14,372 nucleotides of DNA from Syntrophomonadaceae bacterium (GTDB taxonomy: Bacteria; Bacillota; Dethiobacteria; DTU022), in assembly GCA_007131435.1 (NCBI GenBank), contig SLQM01000195.1, positions 1 through 14,372 of the forward strand. The letters are read 5' to 3'. The number at the start of each line of letters is the position of its first letter. Within the stretch, counting starts at the first letter, position 1. Both the position numbers and the translations under genes were made by a program. The notes under the pieces are model-generated. The model was not told the origin of the DNA. It made no database searches and saw nothing but the letters and a program-made list of their open reading frames with translations. This document shows, one piece after another, positions 8,225-14,372 of this stretch.

Positions 8225-11122
8225 TTAATTTCCGCCATTTAGGTTGATATTAAAGAACCCGTTAGGCCAGTACGTGCCCCCTTTAACACTGAAATAGACT
8301 GGCTTTCCAACATCTGCTGCTGATACCGGGACAGAAACATTAAAACTGCCCGGTCCGGAATCCACCCAAAAATCCTGCTTATCACTTTTATCCGCAACTG
8401 CGATTTCGACGATTACCCTGCCCTGGTATTGTGCCTCGGCAAAAGCGCTGCCGCCCACAGTGCCAGAAAGGGTTACCGTCGTGGCTCCCTGGCTGACTTT
8501 CACCCCGGAGTAGCGGCGAAAAGCTGTAGTCTGACTAATACTGTCCGGCTCCCTTTTAGCGGCAACTGCGCCACTAACACTGTATGATATTGATAAATCC
8601 TTAAAGAATCCTCCGGATTGAGGTGAAAAAGTTCCATTAATAGGGATACCGGTAGGAGGCTCAGGCTGCACTGGTTGTGCCGGCTGTGTCGATTGCTCCG
8701 GTATAGTTGATTGTGCAGGTGTTTTGATTTCTGGTCCCCGCGAAACCAGTATTTTAACAGTACTGCCAAGAGCGAGCTCTGTACCAGCCTTCGGATGCTG
8801 ATCTATAACAAAACCCGCCGCCACACTTTCATGATGATCGAGGGCCGCCAGATATTTAAAACCTGCCTGGTCAAGCAACCGCACCGCAGCATTTCCCTCC
8901 TGCCCGATCACGTCCGGGACAGTTAACCGAGCCAAACCGCTGGAGACGATCAAACTAACACTGCTTCCAGGGGGCACCATCGTTCCGGCGGCAGGTTGCT
9001 GGCGGATCACTTTACCCTCCTGGATACTATCATGGCTCTCAGTTGAAACATTAGCGCTCAGTCCCATATTATTCAGATCCTGTTCGGCGCTGCTTCGATC
9101 CTGCCCGGTCAGGTTTGGAACTGCCAGGAGAAGCAGTTCCGGTTCGTCCCTATTTTCATCATCCTTCAGGTCTTGGTCATCTATTTTATTATCTTCTTTT
9201 ACCAGCTTCCTCTCGATCATAAGGTCCCGGTAAGCTTGTTCACCATTATAATAGTAGGTCCAGATTAAGTCGGCCACATCCTGCCTGGAAATCATCTTTT
9301 CGCGATCATGGGGGTCAGCTCTATCCCGATCCACAGCGTCGACAATTTCCATGCGCCCGGTTTCACTTTTTATGCGCTCAGCCATAATTAAACAACGATT
9401 TAAGAGCATTTCAAGATCGGGATAATTTTCGGTACGGCTTGTATACATGGGGTTCTTGAACTCGCGGGCCAGCAAGCCCTTTTTTTCGAGCAGTTCAATT
9501 AAAGCCATATCTTTCGCTCTGATTTCTGCAATTTCCGCTTCCCGGATTCTCCGAGTATCAAATTGTTGCTTCAAATTTTCCATGGCCTGGTCCCCGAGCC
9601 GAACGTACTCATCCCTGCTTAAACTGTTTGGATCAATGCCGCGGGCGTCACACCAGTTCTTAATATAATCTATACGTACCTGTCTGAAGGCTCCGTCGCC
9701 TGTCCTGCCTCCGGTTTGAGAAAGCAGCTGGTCCCAGTCGCCGGGGTCAACATCACGGCCCAACCATCCTCCACTGGCACCGTCGCGGTAGGTCCGGTAA
9801 GCCTTTTCAACTTCCTGGTGCTTCCAGACATCGATATTATGACTCACAACTTTGGCCGCTACTTCCCCTGCTTTTTTTATCGACTTGATCACCGGAATTT
9901 CATCAGCTATAGCAGCGGCAAGCACTTTTAAAGCTTCTTCATTGTTACCTTCAACAAAATAGCCAGCCGCCTCGGCAAGAGTTTTCACCTGCCCCTGGTT
10001 AGCTGCTGCATCTGTAAAAAGCCCCTCTTCCCAGCCAAAACCTTTTTCTTTGTCGGTAAGCGTCTTGCCTGCTTTTTTAACTGTTTCTTCAGTAAGCTTT
10101 TTAATGAATGCATCACTGTCAAGATCATAAATCATAAGGCCTACCTTGCCTCCGGGCAGCTCCTCGATTACTGCCCTGGCAATAATCGAAATAGTCTCAT
10201 TGTCTTTAATCTCCATCCCTTCTCTGAGAATCAACTGCACCATTGCTTCAACATGTTCAGCAGCTTCTTCTCCAGCCTGGCCGCGAACATATTGTTCAAC
10301 AGCTCTTTGCTGTAAAAAATCACTTATCCGCTGTTCATCATCAACCTGGACGACTGCATAAGCGCTGAAATGGTAAACACTGAATTCAGCGATGCCCTGC
10401 TCCAGGTCAACTTTATCCGGGTAGTAGAAGTCCCAGCCCAGGGTTGGATGAAAATAGGCGGCATAAACTTCTCCTTCTTCATTAATTCCTGTGTTGTCAA
10501 ATTGCATGGCAATTTTTACCGGTTCATTGAAACGTTTCTGTTCTGCATTGTGTAGAATTTCTATCGGAACACCGAGCAGACTAAATTTAGTATCTTTAAG
10601 ATCGTAGTCTTCGGAAGGATGAGTCAAGGTGACCTCTGCCTCATTATCCAGAAATTCCGCAGGAATCTGGATTGACACTCCATGGCTTTTCAAATCACCA
10701 ATTATTGAATCCTGGCCACCGGCAAGAGTAGTGATTGGCTCTGAAATGGTTGTGGCATAAGACCAGGGACCGAACTGATTTACTGCAGAAATCGAGCTGT
10801 CTCCATCAAATAACCGGGGCAGGAAAATTGCCAGGACAGCAAGAACAATAACCGCACCACTTGCTAAACCGATGGTTAATGCTGTATTTCTTTTTTTTGG
10901 ATGTTTAGGATATTCCTTTAGAGGCACTTTCGCTTGTGATATGGCAGCGAGATCCTCGCTGAATTGCGGGAACCATTCTACCGGTTTCCAATTATCTATG
11001 ACTTTATTCCAGAGCAAATCTGGCGCATCAAGGATGCCTTGCTTAATAAACAACCTGACTTCATCTTCACTGTAAGGGCCGTAATTCTTTTCGTCACGAA
11101 AAATATACCATTGCTCTCCCAA
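8225..11122 (-). CDS. GYF_2, membrane helix, helical region, two PASTA domains and C-terminal beta domain protein
   Basis: 965 residues with a TTG start; AAGGAG lies 11 bases upstream, and the start matches that of the GYF_2 paralogue at 764 (MxxQWY). Residues 4-52 are a GYF_2 domain (QWYIF, YGPYSEDEV, LLW, NWKP). Basic residues 73-78 precede a membrane helix at 80-103, so the rest is outside. Residues 120-258 are a beta region ending in FSVYHFSAYAVV, reminiscent of ZU5-like domains. Residues 260-660 are largely helical and charged, and I recognise no family there. PASTA domains lie at 668-729 and 735-797 (VPNLTGQ...PPGSSVSLIVSSG; VPDVIGQ...LGSTVKILVSRG). A Pro/Gln/Thr linker (800-825) leads to a beta domain (826-965). 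PASTA repeats in Ser/Thr kinases and penicillin-binding proteins bind peptidoglycan or beta-lactams; no kinase or transpeptidase is present here. It is likely a cell-wall sensing or anchoring protein. Confidence 0.88.
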   Translation of the reverse strand: MGEQWYIFRDEKNYGPYSEDEVRLFIKQGILDAPDLLWNKVIDNWKPVEWFPQFSEDLAAISQAKVPLKEYPKHPKKRNTALTIGLASGAVIVLAVLAIFLPRLFDGDSSISAVNQFGPWSYATTISEPITTLAGGQDSIIGDLKSHGVSIQIPAEFLDNEAEVTLTHPSEDYDLKDTKFSLLGVPIEILHNAEQKRFNEPVKIAMQFDNTGINEEGEVYAAYFHPTLGWDFYYPDKVDLEQGIAEFSVYHFSAYAVVQVDDEQRISDFLQQRAVEQYVRGQAGEEAAEHVEAMVQLILREGMEIKDNETISIIARAVIEELPGGKVGLMIYDLDSDAFIKKLTEETVKKAGKTLTDKEKGFGWEEGLFTDAAANQGQVKTLAEAAGYFVEGNNEEALKVLAAAIADEIPVIKSIKKAGEVAAKVVSHNIDVWKHQEVEKAYRTYRDGASGGWLGRDVDPGDWDQLLSQTGGRTGDGAFRQVRIDYIKNWCDARGIDPNSLSRDEYVRLGDQAMENLKQQFDTRRIREAEIAEIRAKDMALIELLEKKGLLAREFKNPMYTSRTENYPDLEMLLNRCLIMAERIKSETGRMEIVDAVDRDRADPHDREKMISRQDVADLIWTYYYNGEQAYRDLMIERKLVKEDNKIDDQDLKDDENRDEPELLLLAVPNLTGQDRSSAEQDLNNMGLSANVSTESHDSIQEGKVIRQQPAAGTMVPPGSSVSLIVSSGLARLTVPDVIGQEGNAAVRLLDQAGFKYLAALDHHESVAAGFVIDQHPKAGTELALGSTVKILVSRGPEIKTPAQSTIPEQSTQPAQPVQPEPPTGIPINGTFSPQSGGFFKDLSISYSVSGAVAAKREPDSISQTTAFRRYSGVKVSQGATTVTLSGTVGGSAFAEAQYQGRVIVEIAVADKSDKQDFWVDSGPGSFNVSVPVSAADVGKPVYFSVKGGTYWPNGFFNINLNGGN

Positions 11123-11220
11123 TACACTGTCATCTCCTTAGCGATAGAAATGGCAACAAAAGCCGCAGACCATGACACCATAATAATCTCAAACAAACGG
11201 CAAAAAAAGGAAAGAACAAC

Positions 11221-11236
11221 CATAGGGTATACTATG
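11221..11236. promoter_or_regulatory. Possible operator at the transcription start of the 965-residue gene
   Basis: CATAG and CTATG form a 5-bp inverted repeat around a 6-base centre, covering about +1 to +15 of the predicted transcript. The position suits a repressor site. Short arms make chance a real possibility. Confidence 0.25.
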
Positions 11237-11241
11237 ATCGG

Positions 11242-11270
11242 ATAGTAGCATTTGCAAAAGATATGGTCAA
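11242..11270 (-). promoter_or_regulatory. Sigma-A-type promoter of the 965-residue gene
   Basis: On the minus strand TTGACC (11270-11265) and TACTAT (11247-11242) are separated by exactly 17 bases. The predicted transcript begins near 11235, giving a leader of about 110 bases before the TTG start. Confidence 0.6.
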
Positions 11271-11399
11271 TAATTATTTTTGACGAATGTAAATGTTTAG
11301 AATCTTCTATTGCAAGCCTCTTCAACCGGGGCCAGGCCGCATCAAATAGAGGGCGGACACGGTTGTCGGTTGCTGTCCTCTCAATTTAAAACGTGAGTG

Positions 11400-11436
11400 C
11401 CAAGGGCCCCCGGGACTTATCTCCGCGGGCCCTCGG
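11400..11436 (-). terminator. Strong GC-rich hairpin after the FIMAR-like gene remnant
   Basis: CCGAGGGCCC pairs with GGGCCCTTGG: a 10-bp stem with one G-U wobble as minus-strand RNA, where the plus-strand RNA would have an A-C mismatch. It begins 12 bases after the stop codon of the minus-strand remnant. There is no T run directly after it, so it may be a stability or partial termination element. Confidence 0.45.
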
Positions 11437-11447
11437 CTATTGCGTAT

Positions 11448-11737
11448 CTATTTCACTCCAAACTGTGCTGTCTCGGTATCATCAACTAACGCGATGACCT
11501 GGATGATCATCTCGTTGAGAATAGCTATAGCTGTTCGATCATGGTCCCGGTCCAGCGTCGCCTGGGCATCATCGACCTTGGAAAGCAGGACCGCCGTCAC
11601 TTCCTCATCTATTTGCCAGTTGGAAGCCAGAACCCGGAGGGCTGCCATACTGTTGGGCAAAAACATTTGGAGCAATCAAATAAAAATATAAATGCCACAG
11701 TAAGGATAACCGGAGTCTTCGTCATTGCGCTTTTCAC
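11448..11737 (-). pseudogene. Frameshifted secreted protein with FIMAR-like C-terminal domain
   Basis: Three frames join into one sensible protein. From GTG at 11737 (or ATG at 11725) a signal peptide reads MKSAMTKTPVILTVAFIF. In a second frame it continues LIAPNVFAQQYGSPPGSG, with an ideal VFA-Q cleavage site. In a third frame, 11448 to about 11640, it reads ASNWQIDEEVTAVLLSKV, then DDAQATLDR and AIAILNEMIIQVIAL, which fits the FIMAR pattern (L..KVD.AQ..LDR...AI..LN..I.QV.AL). The last frame alone could be read from TTG at 11675, but a TGA directly precedes it and no ribosome site is present. At least two indels are implied. FIMAR domains occur at the C-termini of bacterial surface proteins. 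Sequencing error is an alternative. Confidence 0.55.
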
Positions 11738-11810
11738 TTCATGATTGAAATTTTACAAAACAGCACTGTCGTTAAATCTACAAAATACAACCCCCAACCC
11801 AACCAGGTTG

Positions 11811-12044
11811 TTACCTGCCGAGCATATCCATGATTTCGTCAATGGTGATCTGGCACAGGTTATTCCAGACCAGCGTGTTACCATGCTCGATCCTGACAGC
11901 CTTGAATTTCTTCAGATCTTTCAGGGCACAAAAACGGGTAGTCACCAGCCGGGGTCGCATGTCATAGATAATGCCATGGCTGTTGCTCAGTTCCATGGTT
12001 AAGGTATAGTCGTCGTTGGGGGATACATTGATAATTCTTGTTAT
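11811..12044 (-). CDS. DUF2442 family protein lacking a normal start codon
   Basis: The family match begins before the first ATG (11996): the frame upstream reads RIINVSPNDDYTLTM, the usual DUF2442 opening, and the following part gives IIYDMRPRL, F.ALKDLKKFK, VRIEHGNTLVW and DEIMDML. In-frame TAG stops the reading at about 12056. The codon placed right for an AGGGA ribosome site is ATA at 12044, so either a rare ATA start is used or an ATG was lost by one base change; starting at 11996 would remove the first strand of the fold. The full form would be 77 residues, which fits the family. DUF2442 genes are often paired with DUF4160 genes and discussed as toxin-antitoxin-like; no such partner is visible here. 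Coordinates use the ATA. Confidence 0.65.
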   Translation of the reverse strand: MTRIINVSPNDDYTLTMELSNSHGIIYDMRPRLVTTRFCALKDLKKFKAVRIEHGNTLVWNNLCQITIDEIMDMLGR

Positions 12045-12045
12045 A

Positions 12046-12108
12046 GCCGATCCCTACCATCATTTATATCAAAATTAATTGCCTAAACTAAAAATAACAG
12101 GGATCGGC
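12046..12108 (-). promoter_or_regulatory. Leader hairpin covering the ribosome site of the DUF2442 gene
   Basis: GCCGATCCCT (12046-12055) and AGGGATCGGC (12099-12108) are perfect 10-bp inverted copies with a 43-base loop. In minus-strand RNA the downstream arm contains the AGGGA ribosome site and ends one base before the start codon position. A competing 5-bp stem (12106-12110 with 12079-12083, TTGCC/GGCAA) would free that arm. On the plus strand the hairpin is followed by AATTTTTT and would also look like a terminator. Confidence 0.5.
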
Positions 12109-12118
12109 AATTTTTTAT

Positions 12119-12147
12119 ACTATACGTACGTATATATTTTTTGTCGC
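12119..12147 (-). promoter_or_regulatory. Promoter of the DUF2442 gene
   Basis: On the minus strand GCGACA (12147-12142) and TATAGT (12124-12119) are 17 bases apart. The -10 box matches consensus at five of six, the -35 at four of six. Transcription would begin near 12112, just before the leader hairpin. Confidence 0.5.
12121..12134. promoter_or_regulatory. Perfect 14-bp palindrome in the promoter, likely operator
   Basis: TATACGTACGTATA is its own reverse complement and overlaps the -10 box and the spacer of the predicted promoter. That position suits an autorepressor or other dimeric regulator. Confidence 0.45.
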
Positions 12148-12431
12148 TTAAAGATTTAGGCAACAAAAAAGCGGCAACGAATGTGCCCCGTAAAAACCGT
12201 CCAAACCAGCTATAATTATATTGAGCAAGGAAAAAGCCTGCGATTTATGTTCATGCGAACAAGTGCAAGCACTTGCTATCTATGCTTTATTCAGCTGCCA
12301 ATGTTTAACATACATGAAACTAATATAGATATTGTATAATTTCCGATGACTTATGGATAGCCAGGTGCTGCACTGACCATCAGAGAATGCAATATCTTCC
12401 GATTTCTAAACCATACTCTTACTCGGAATAT
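12148..12431. other. 284-base gap downstream of the DUF6338-like cassette
   Basis: No gene was found. It contains the perfect inverted repeat CAAGTGC-AA-GCACTTG (12260-12275) and a 6-bp stem TTCCGA/TCGGAA (12397-12428) shortly after the 63-residue gene that lacks a T run. Confidence 0.45.
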
Positions 12432-12623
12432 TTACTTTTTTTTGTTACTATTCTTTTTTTTAAAATCATCTAGTTCCTGTGTGCTTTTTTCGGTCGAATA
12501 CTCTCTTCTTTTTATTCGCTTAAATTCTTCGACATAAGATATATCTAGTTCTACTTTTTCACGCTTATAATCAGGAATAGGATCGGGAATAGTAATTCTA
12601 TCATTATCCGGTCTTTCAACCAT
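12432..12623 (-). CDS. Small charged protein coupled to the DUF6338-like gene
   Basis: 63 residues, start ATG at 12623 sharing one base with the stop codon of the gene before it (TAATG), with GAGGG 6-7 bases upstream inside that gene. This arrangement implies translational coupling. The protein begins MVERPDNDRITIPDPIPDYK, has no membrane segment, is rich in charged residues in the middle and ends in a lysine/asparagine tail. I do not recognise a family. Its tight link to the membrane protein suggests a cytoplasmic partner or regulator of it. Confidence 0.65.
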   Translation of the reverse strand: MVERPDNDRITIPDPIPDYKREKVELDISYVEEFKRIKRREYSTEKSTQELDDFKKKNSNKKK

Positions 12624-13315
12624 TATGATCCCTCTTTTCCGTTATTCTCGATAAACTTTTTCATGGCGCTTTTATCGTATGTTATGATTTTATACCCTTT
12701 GTCAATATTGATATAAACTGATTCTACATCTTTTATGAATTGATCGTCTAAGCAGTCTTTAAATAATTCCTGCTCTACAAGTAAAAATTCTGTATCATAA
12801 TCTGATGCTCTCGACACTTCTTTTAAAAATCCCTGGGCAATTAAACTATTGCCATTCAGATCAGATATCTCTACGGGGATTGCTTCCTTAATATCCAAAA
12901 AGCACGATTCATGTACAGTTTGGAATTTCTTTACTTTATAACCGCGTATTCTATATAACAGTTCACCCCAACAAATAATTACTAAATATGCCAACAACCC
13001 TACTAATACGCTCGTTGATAAAACTATTACTACCAGCCAAATAAGCTGATTTATATCTTTAAAAAAAATGTATAAAACATCCTCAATTGTTGTTATACCA
13101 ATGTAATCTATGTCAATTCTTTGAAATTGAGTCATTACAAATCGACTGTTAAGTATTAGAATAGATATTATGAATACCGGAATATTAAACAAAAACGCAT
13201 ATAATGCTTTGTCTAATATATCAGCATCCTTACCAAACCGCCTCAGCAGTCCTTTCAGAACTGTAAATATAAAAAACCCCGGGAGAATAAAGAGCAAATA
13301 TATTATTTGACTCAT
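12623..13315 (-). CDS. DUF6338-like membrane protein
   Basis: 230 residues from ATG at 13315; GGAG lies about 9 bases upstream. Membrane helices are seen at about 3-20 (with LPGFFIF), 38-57 and 91-115. The C-terminal 110 residues are soluble and contain VEISDLNGNSLIAQGFLKE, a pattern of short strands like an SH3-type barrel, then an acidic helical end. The N-terminal LPGF helix, three helices and terminal small barrel match my memory of DUF6338 proteins (about 200-250 residues), whose function is not known. The gene is AT-rich against the 965-residue gene and sits beside decayed genes, which hints at an acquired cassette. The 63-residue gene overlaps its stop. Confidence 0.7.
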   Translation of the reverse strand: MSQIIYLLFILPGFFIFTVLKGLLRRFGKDADILDKALYAFLFNIPVFIISILILNSRFVMTQFQRIDIDYIGITTIEDVLYIFFKDINQLIWLVVIVLSTSVLVGLLAYLVIICWGELLYRIRGYKVKKFQTVHESCFLDIKEAIPVEISDLNGNSLIAQGFLKEVSRASDYDTEFLLVEQELFKDCLDDQFIKDVESVYINIDKGYKIITYDKSAMKKFIENNGKEGS

Positions 13316-13418
13316 CTTTTAGCACTCCGATATAAGCTGAAATGAAAGCACATTTATCTCTCTACTAGCATAAGTTTGTACAGCCATTAATAACTAGAGA
13401 AAAATTCATAAAAGTTAA

Positions 13419-13449
13419 TTGTAATTGTGGAATTCTCCAACTATTACAA
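13419..13449. promoter_or_regulatory. 31-base inverted repeat in the divergent gap
   Basis: TTGTAAT (13419-13425) and ATTACAA (13443-13449) are perfect 7-bp arms, and four further internal base pairs keep the symmetry across GAATTC-like DNA. It lies about 105 bases before the DUF6338-like start and about 70 before the plus-strand promoter at 13518, suiting an operator that controls one or both directions. Confidence 0.4.
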
Positions 13450-13517
13450 TATATCCTTTTAGATTTACAGTTAAAATATAAAAACTCAATCAAGCGCTTT
13501 ACTTGTATGTAAAATAA

Positions 13518-13546
13518 TTGACTTGTATTCCGAATAATGTTAAAGT
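13518..13546 (+). promoter_or_regulatory. Predicted sigma-A-type promoter on the plus strand
   Basis: TTGACT (13518-13523) and TAAAGT (13541-13546) are 17 bases apart. The start of transcription would be near 13553, about 33 bases before the ATG at 13586. Confidence 0.45.
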
Positions 13547-13585
13547 TTAAACAAATAATAAATCTGCCGCAAAGAAGGGATTAAT

Positions 13586-13816
13586 ATGAGACCTGCCCAC
13601 TCGGTTCGGGTCCTGGTATATACCCTGTTGACGGTTTTAGCTTTCTCATCTTTTTTGCTGATGGTGGGGAAGCCGTTTGAAGGAGCTACCGACCAGAGCG
13701 AAATTTTGCGAAGGTTTGGGGATGCTCCTTTTGCTATAAGGCTGAAAAGAGCCACAAATACAGCAATATTCAGCAGAAATTCTTTTTACTGCAATATACG
13801 AACTAACTCAACATAA
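13586..13816 (+). CDS. Possible small exported or membrane-anchored peptide (76 residues)
   Basis: ATG with AAGGGA five bases upstream and a promoter-like pair before it. Residues 1-7 include two arginines, and 8-27 are hydrophobic (VLVYTLLTVLAFSSFLLMVG), as in a signal peptide or anchor. The rest (GKPFEGATDQSEILRRFGDA and on) matches no family I know and ends in an unremarkable tail, so this may be the surviving front of a truncated gene. The frame on the opposite strand is weaker as it lacks a ribosome site. Confidence 0.4.
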   Translation: MRPAHSVRVLVYTLLTVLAFSSFLLMVGKPFEGATDQSEILRRFGDAPFAIRLKRATNTAIFSRNSFYCNIRTNST

Positions 13817-13902
13817 GTTGCTTTTTATATACGACTTGCTTATTAGCTCGCTTCTCAGCTTAAAGGTTAATCTTATTTGGCACATCGATTTTTCATTGGG
13901 CA

Positions 13903-13930
13903 TCAGGCGCTATAAAAAACTGCTGCCTGA
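13903..13930 (+). terminator. Weak hairpin before the last gene
   Basis: TCAGGC and GCCTGA form a 6-bp stem with a 16-base loop, followed by CTTTTG. It could end the transcript of the 76-residue frame, and it also lies directly before the ribosome site of the next gene. Confidence 0.3.
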
Positions 13931-13948
13931 CTTTTGAGGAGGGATAAG

Positions 13949-14372
13949 ATGAATAAAGGCAAGAGGGGCATGCTTATTGGTTTTATTCTCTTAGTTCTAT
14001 TGTTAACTTTTTTTGTTGGGACACCTACTGCTCCTGTAAGTGCCGTCCCTCCACCGTTGTTAATTTCCGTATCGCCAAAAAAAGTATACATTGCACCACC
14101 CCACTGTAAAGCATCCTTTCTCGTAACAGTTTCATCATATTTTGAAGGCGATCATCGGATCAGCATTATGTTTGATGAATGGTCAGAGGGTGATTGGCTT
14201 GAAGCTACAGGACAATCTTTTCCTCCAACAGAAGGAGTATATCAACCCATTTTTTCCACTGTTTTTCTCAATAATGTTCAGACTGATCATGATTTTACTG
14301 TAGCCTCCAATTCCACAACTGTTGTTACTTGTGCAATTGCTGCCCCGTGGGAAATACCAGCAGGCGAGTACA
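13949..14372 (+). CDS. Secreted beta-rich protein (partial, C-terminus off the right edge)
   Basis: The frame stays open from ATG at 13949 to the edge, 141 residues. GAGGAGGG is centred about 10 bases upstream. Residues 1-32 form a signal peptide (MNKGKRG, a hydrophobic core, then a likely cleavage near APVSA). The mature part starts with a Pro stretch and reads as alternating strands (LISVSPKKVYI, ASFLVTVSSYF, ISIMFDEW, STVFLNNV, FTVASNSTTVVTCAIAAPW), like an Ig-type surface domain. Two cysteines are present. No family is recognised. A loose TTGCTT/TATTAG pair at 13818-13846 with a 17-base spacer may be its promoter. Confidence 0.8.
   Translation, partial: MNKGKRGMLIGFILLVLLLTFFVGTPTAPVSAVPPPLLISVSPKKVYIAPPHCKASFLVTVSSYFEGDHRISIMFDEWSEGDWLEATGQSFPPTEGVYQPIFSTVFLNNVQTDHDFTVASNSTTVVTCAIAAPWEIPAGEY

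Larger units (their letters stand above)
11123..11399. other. Promoter and leader region of the 965-residue gene
   Basis: The gap holds the promoter at 11242-11270, a leader of about 110 bases, a CATAG/CTATG inverted repeat at 11221-11236, and upstream of that no recognised gene. Confidence 0.5.

Noticed and set aside
8225..11122. PknB-type kinase, suggested by the PASTA domains
   Set aside because: No kinase glycine loop, HRD or DFG motif is present in the 965 residues.
11745..12002. Plus-strand frame of 85 residues
   Set aside because: It is antisense to the DUF2442 reading frame, which has clear family similarity.
12046..12108. Terminal inverted repeats of a small mobile element
   Set aside because: There are no flanking target duplications, and the arm coincides with the ribosome site of the DUF2442 gene, so a leader hairpin explains it better.
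13486..13507. Catabolite-response-like site around AAAGCGCTTG
   Set aside because: Only the core fits; the outer positions of the consensus are wrong on both sides.
13540..13755. Minus-strand frame of 71 residues beginning MALFSLIAKG
   Set aside because: It has no ribosome site and lies opposite a frame with a signal-like start and promoter; a gene fragment cannot be fully excluded.

Overview
The window looks like chromosomal DNA from a Gram-positive, probably anaerobic Bacillota (Clostridia-like) organism. The evidence is strong AG-rich Shine-Dalgarno sites before most genes, sigma-A-type promoters, PASTA, PKD and FIMAR-like surface modules, a lipoprotein leader, and a cysteine-rich 4Fe-4S protein of a kind common in anaerobes. 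This is an inference from style and families; no rRNA or other taxonomic marker is present. No tRNA, CRISPR array, prophage or intact insertion sequence was seen.

Left part (1-5400). Two minus-strand genes encode related single-pass membrane proteins: one with a GYF_2 domain that is cut by the left edge (1-764), and a 780-residue one with a zinc ribbon (1285-3627). They share a Pro-rich cytoplasmic segment, a nearly superimposable membrane helix ending in YYIFFQD, an acidic stretch and a Gly/Pro linker, but carry different N-terminal modules. The longer one shows three repeated beta domains and two PKD-type domains outside the cell. A 704-base divergent gap separates it from a plus-strand lipoprotein with an HEXXH zinc-protease motif (4332-5375).

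Middle (5400-11270). A cysteine-rich protein with two 4Fe-4S clusters (5487-6332), a doubtful 55-residue membrane peptide (6451-6618, minus), an amidohydrolase_2-type metal hydrolase (6795-7838, minus) and a 965-residue protein (8225-11122, minus) with GYF_2, a membrane helix, a long helical region, two PASTA domains and a terminal beta domain. The last has a clear promoter and a TTG start. The GYF_2 domains and the Pro-rich cytoplasmic segments in this window may form an interaction set, since GYF folds in eukaryotes bind Pro-rich peptides. That is the most interesting functional hypothesis here.

Right part (11300-14372). A small-gene region with decay: a frameshifted FIMAR-like secreted protein with a strong hairpin behind it, a DUF2442 gene with no normal start codon but a promoter containing a perfect palindrome and a 5' leader whose hairpin covers the ribosome site, a tightly coupled two-gene cassette (a DUF6338-like membrane protein and a 63-residue charged protein), a 31-base inverted repeat in the gap before a doubtful 76-residue exported peptide, and the start of a secreted beta-rich protein cut by the right edge.
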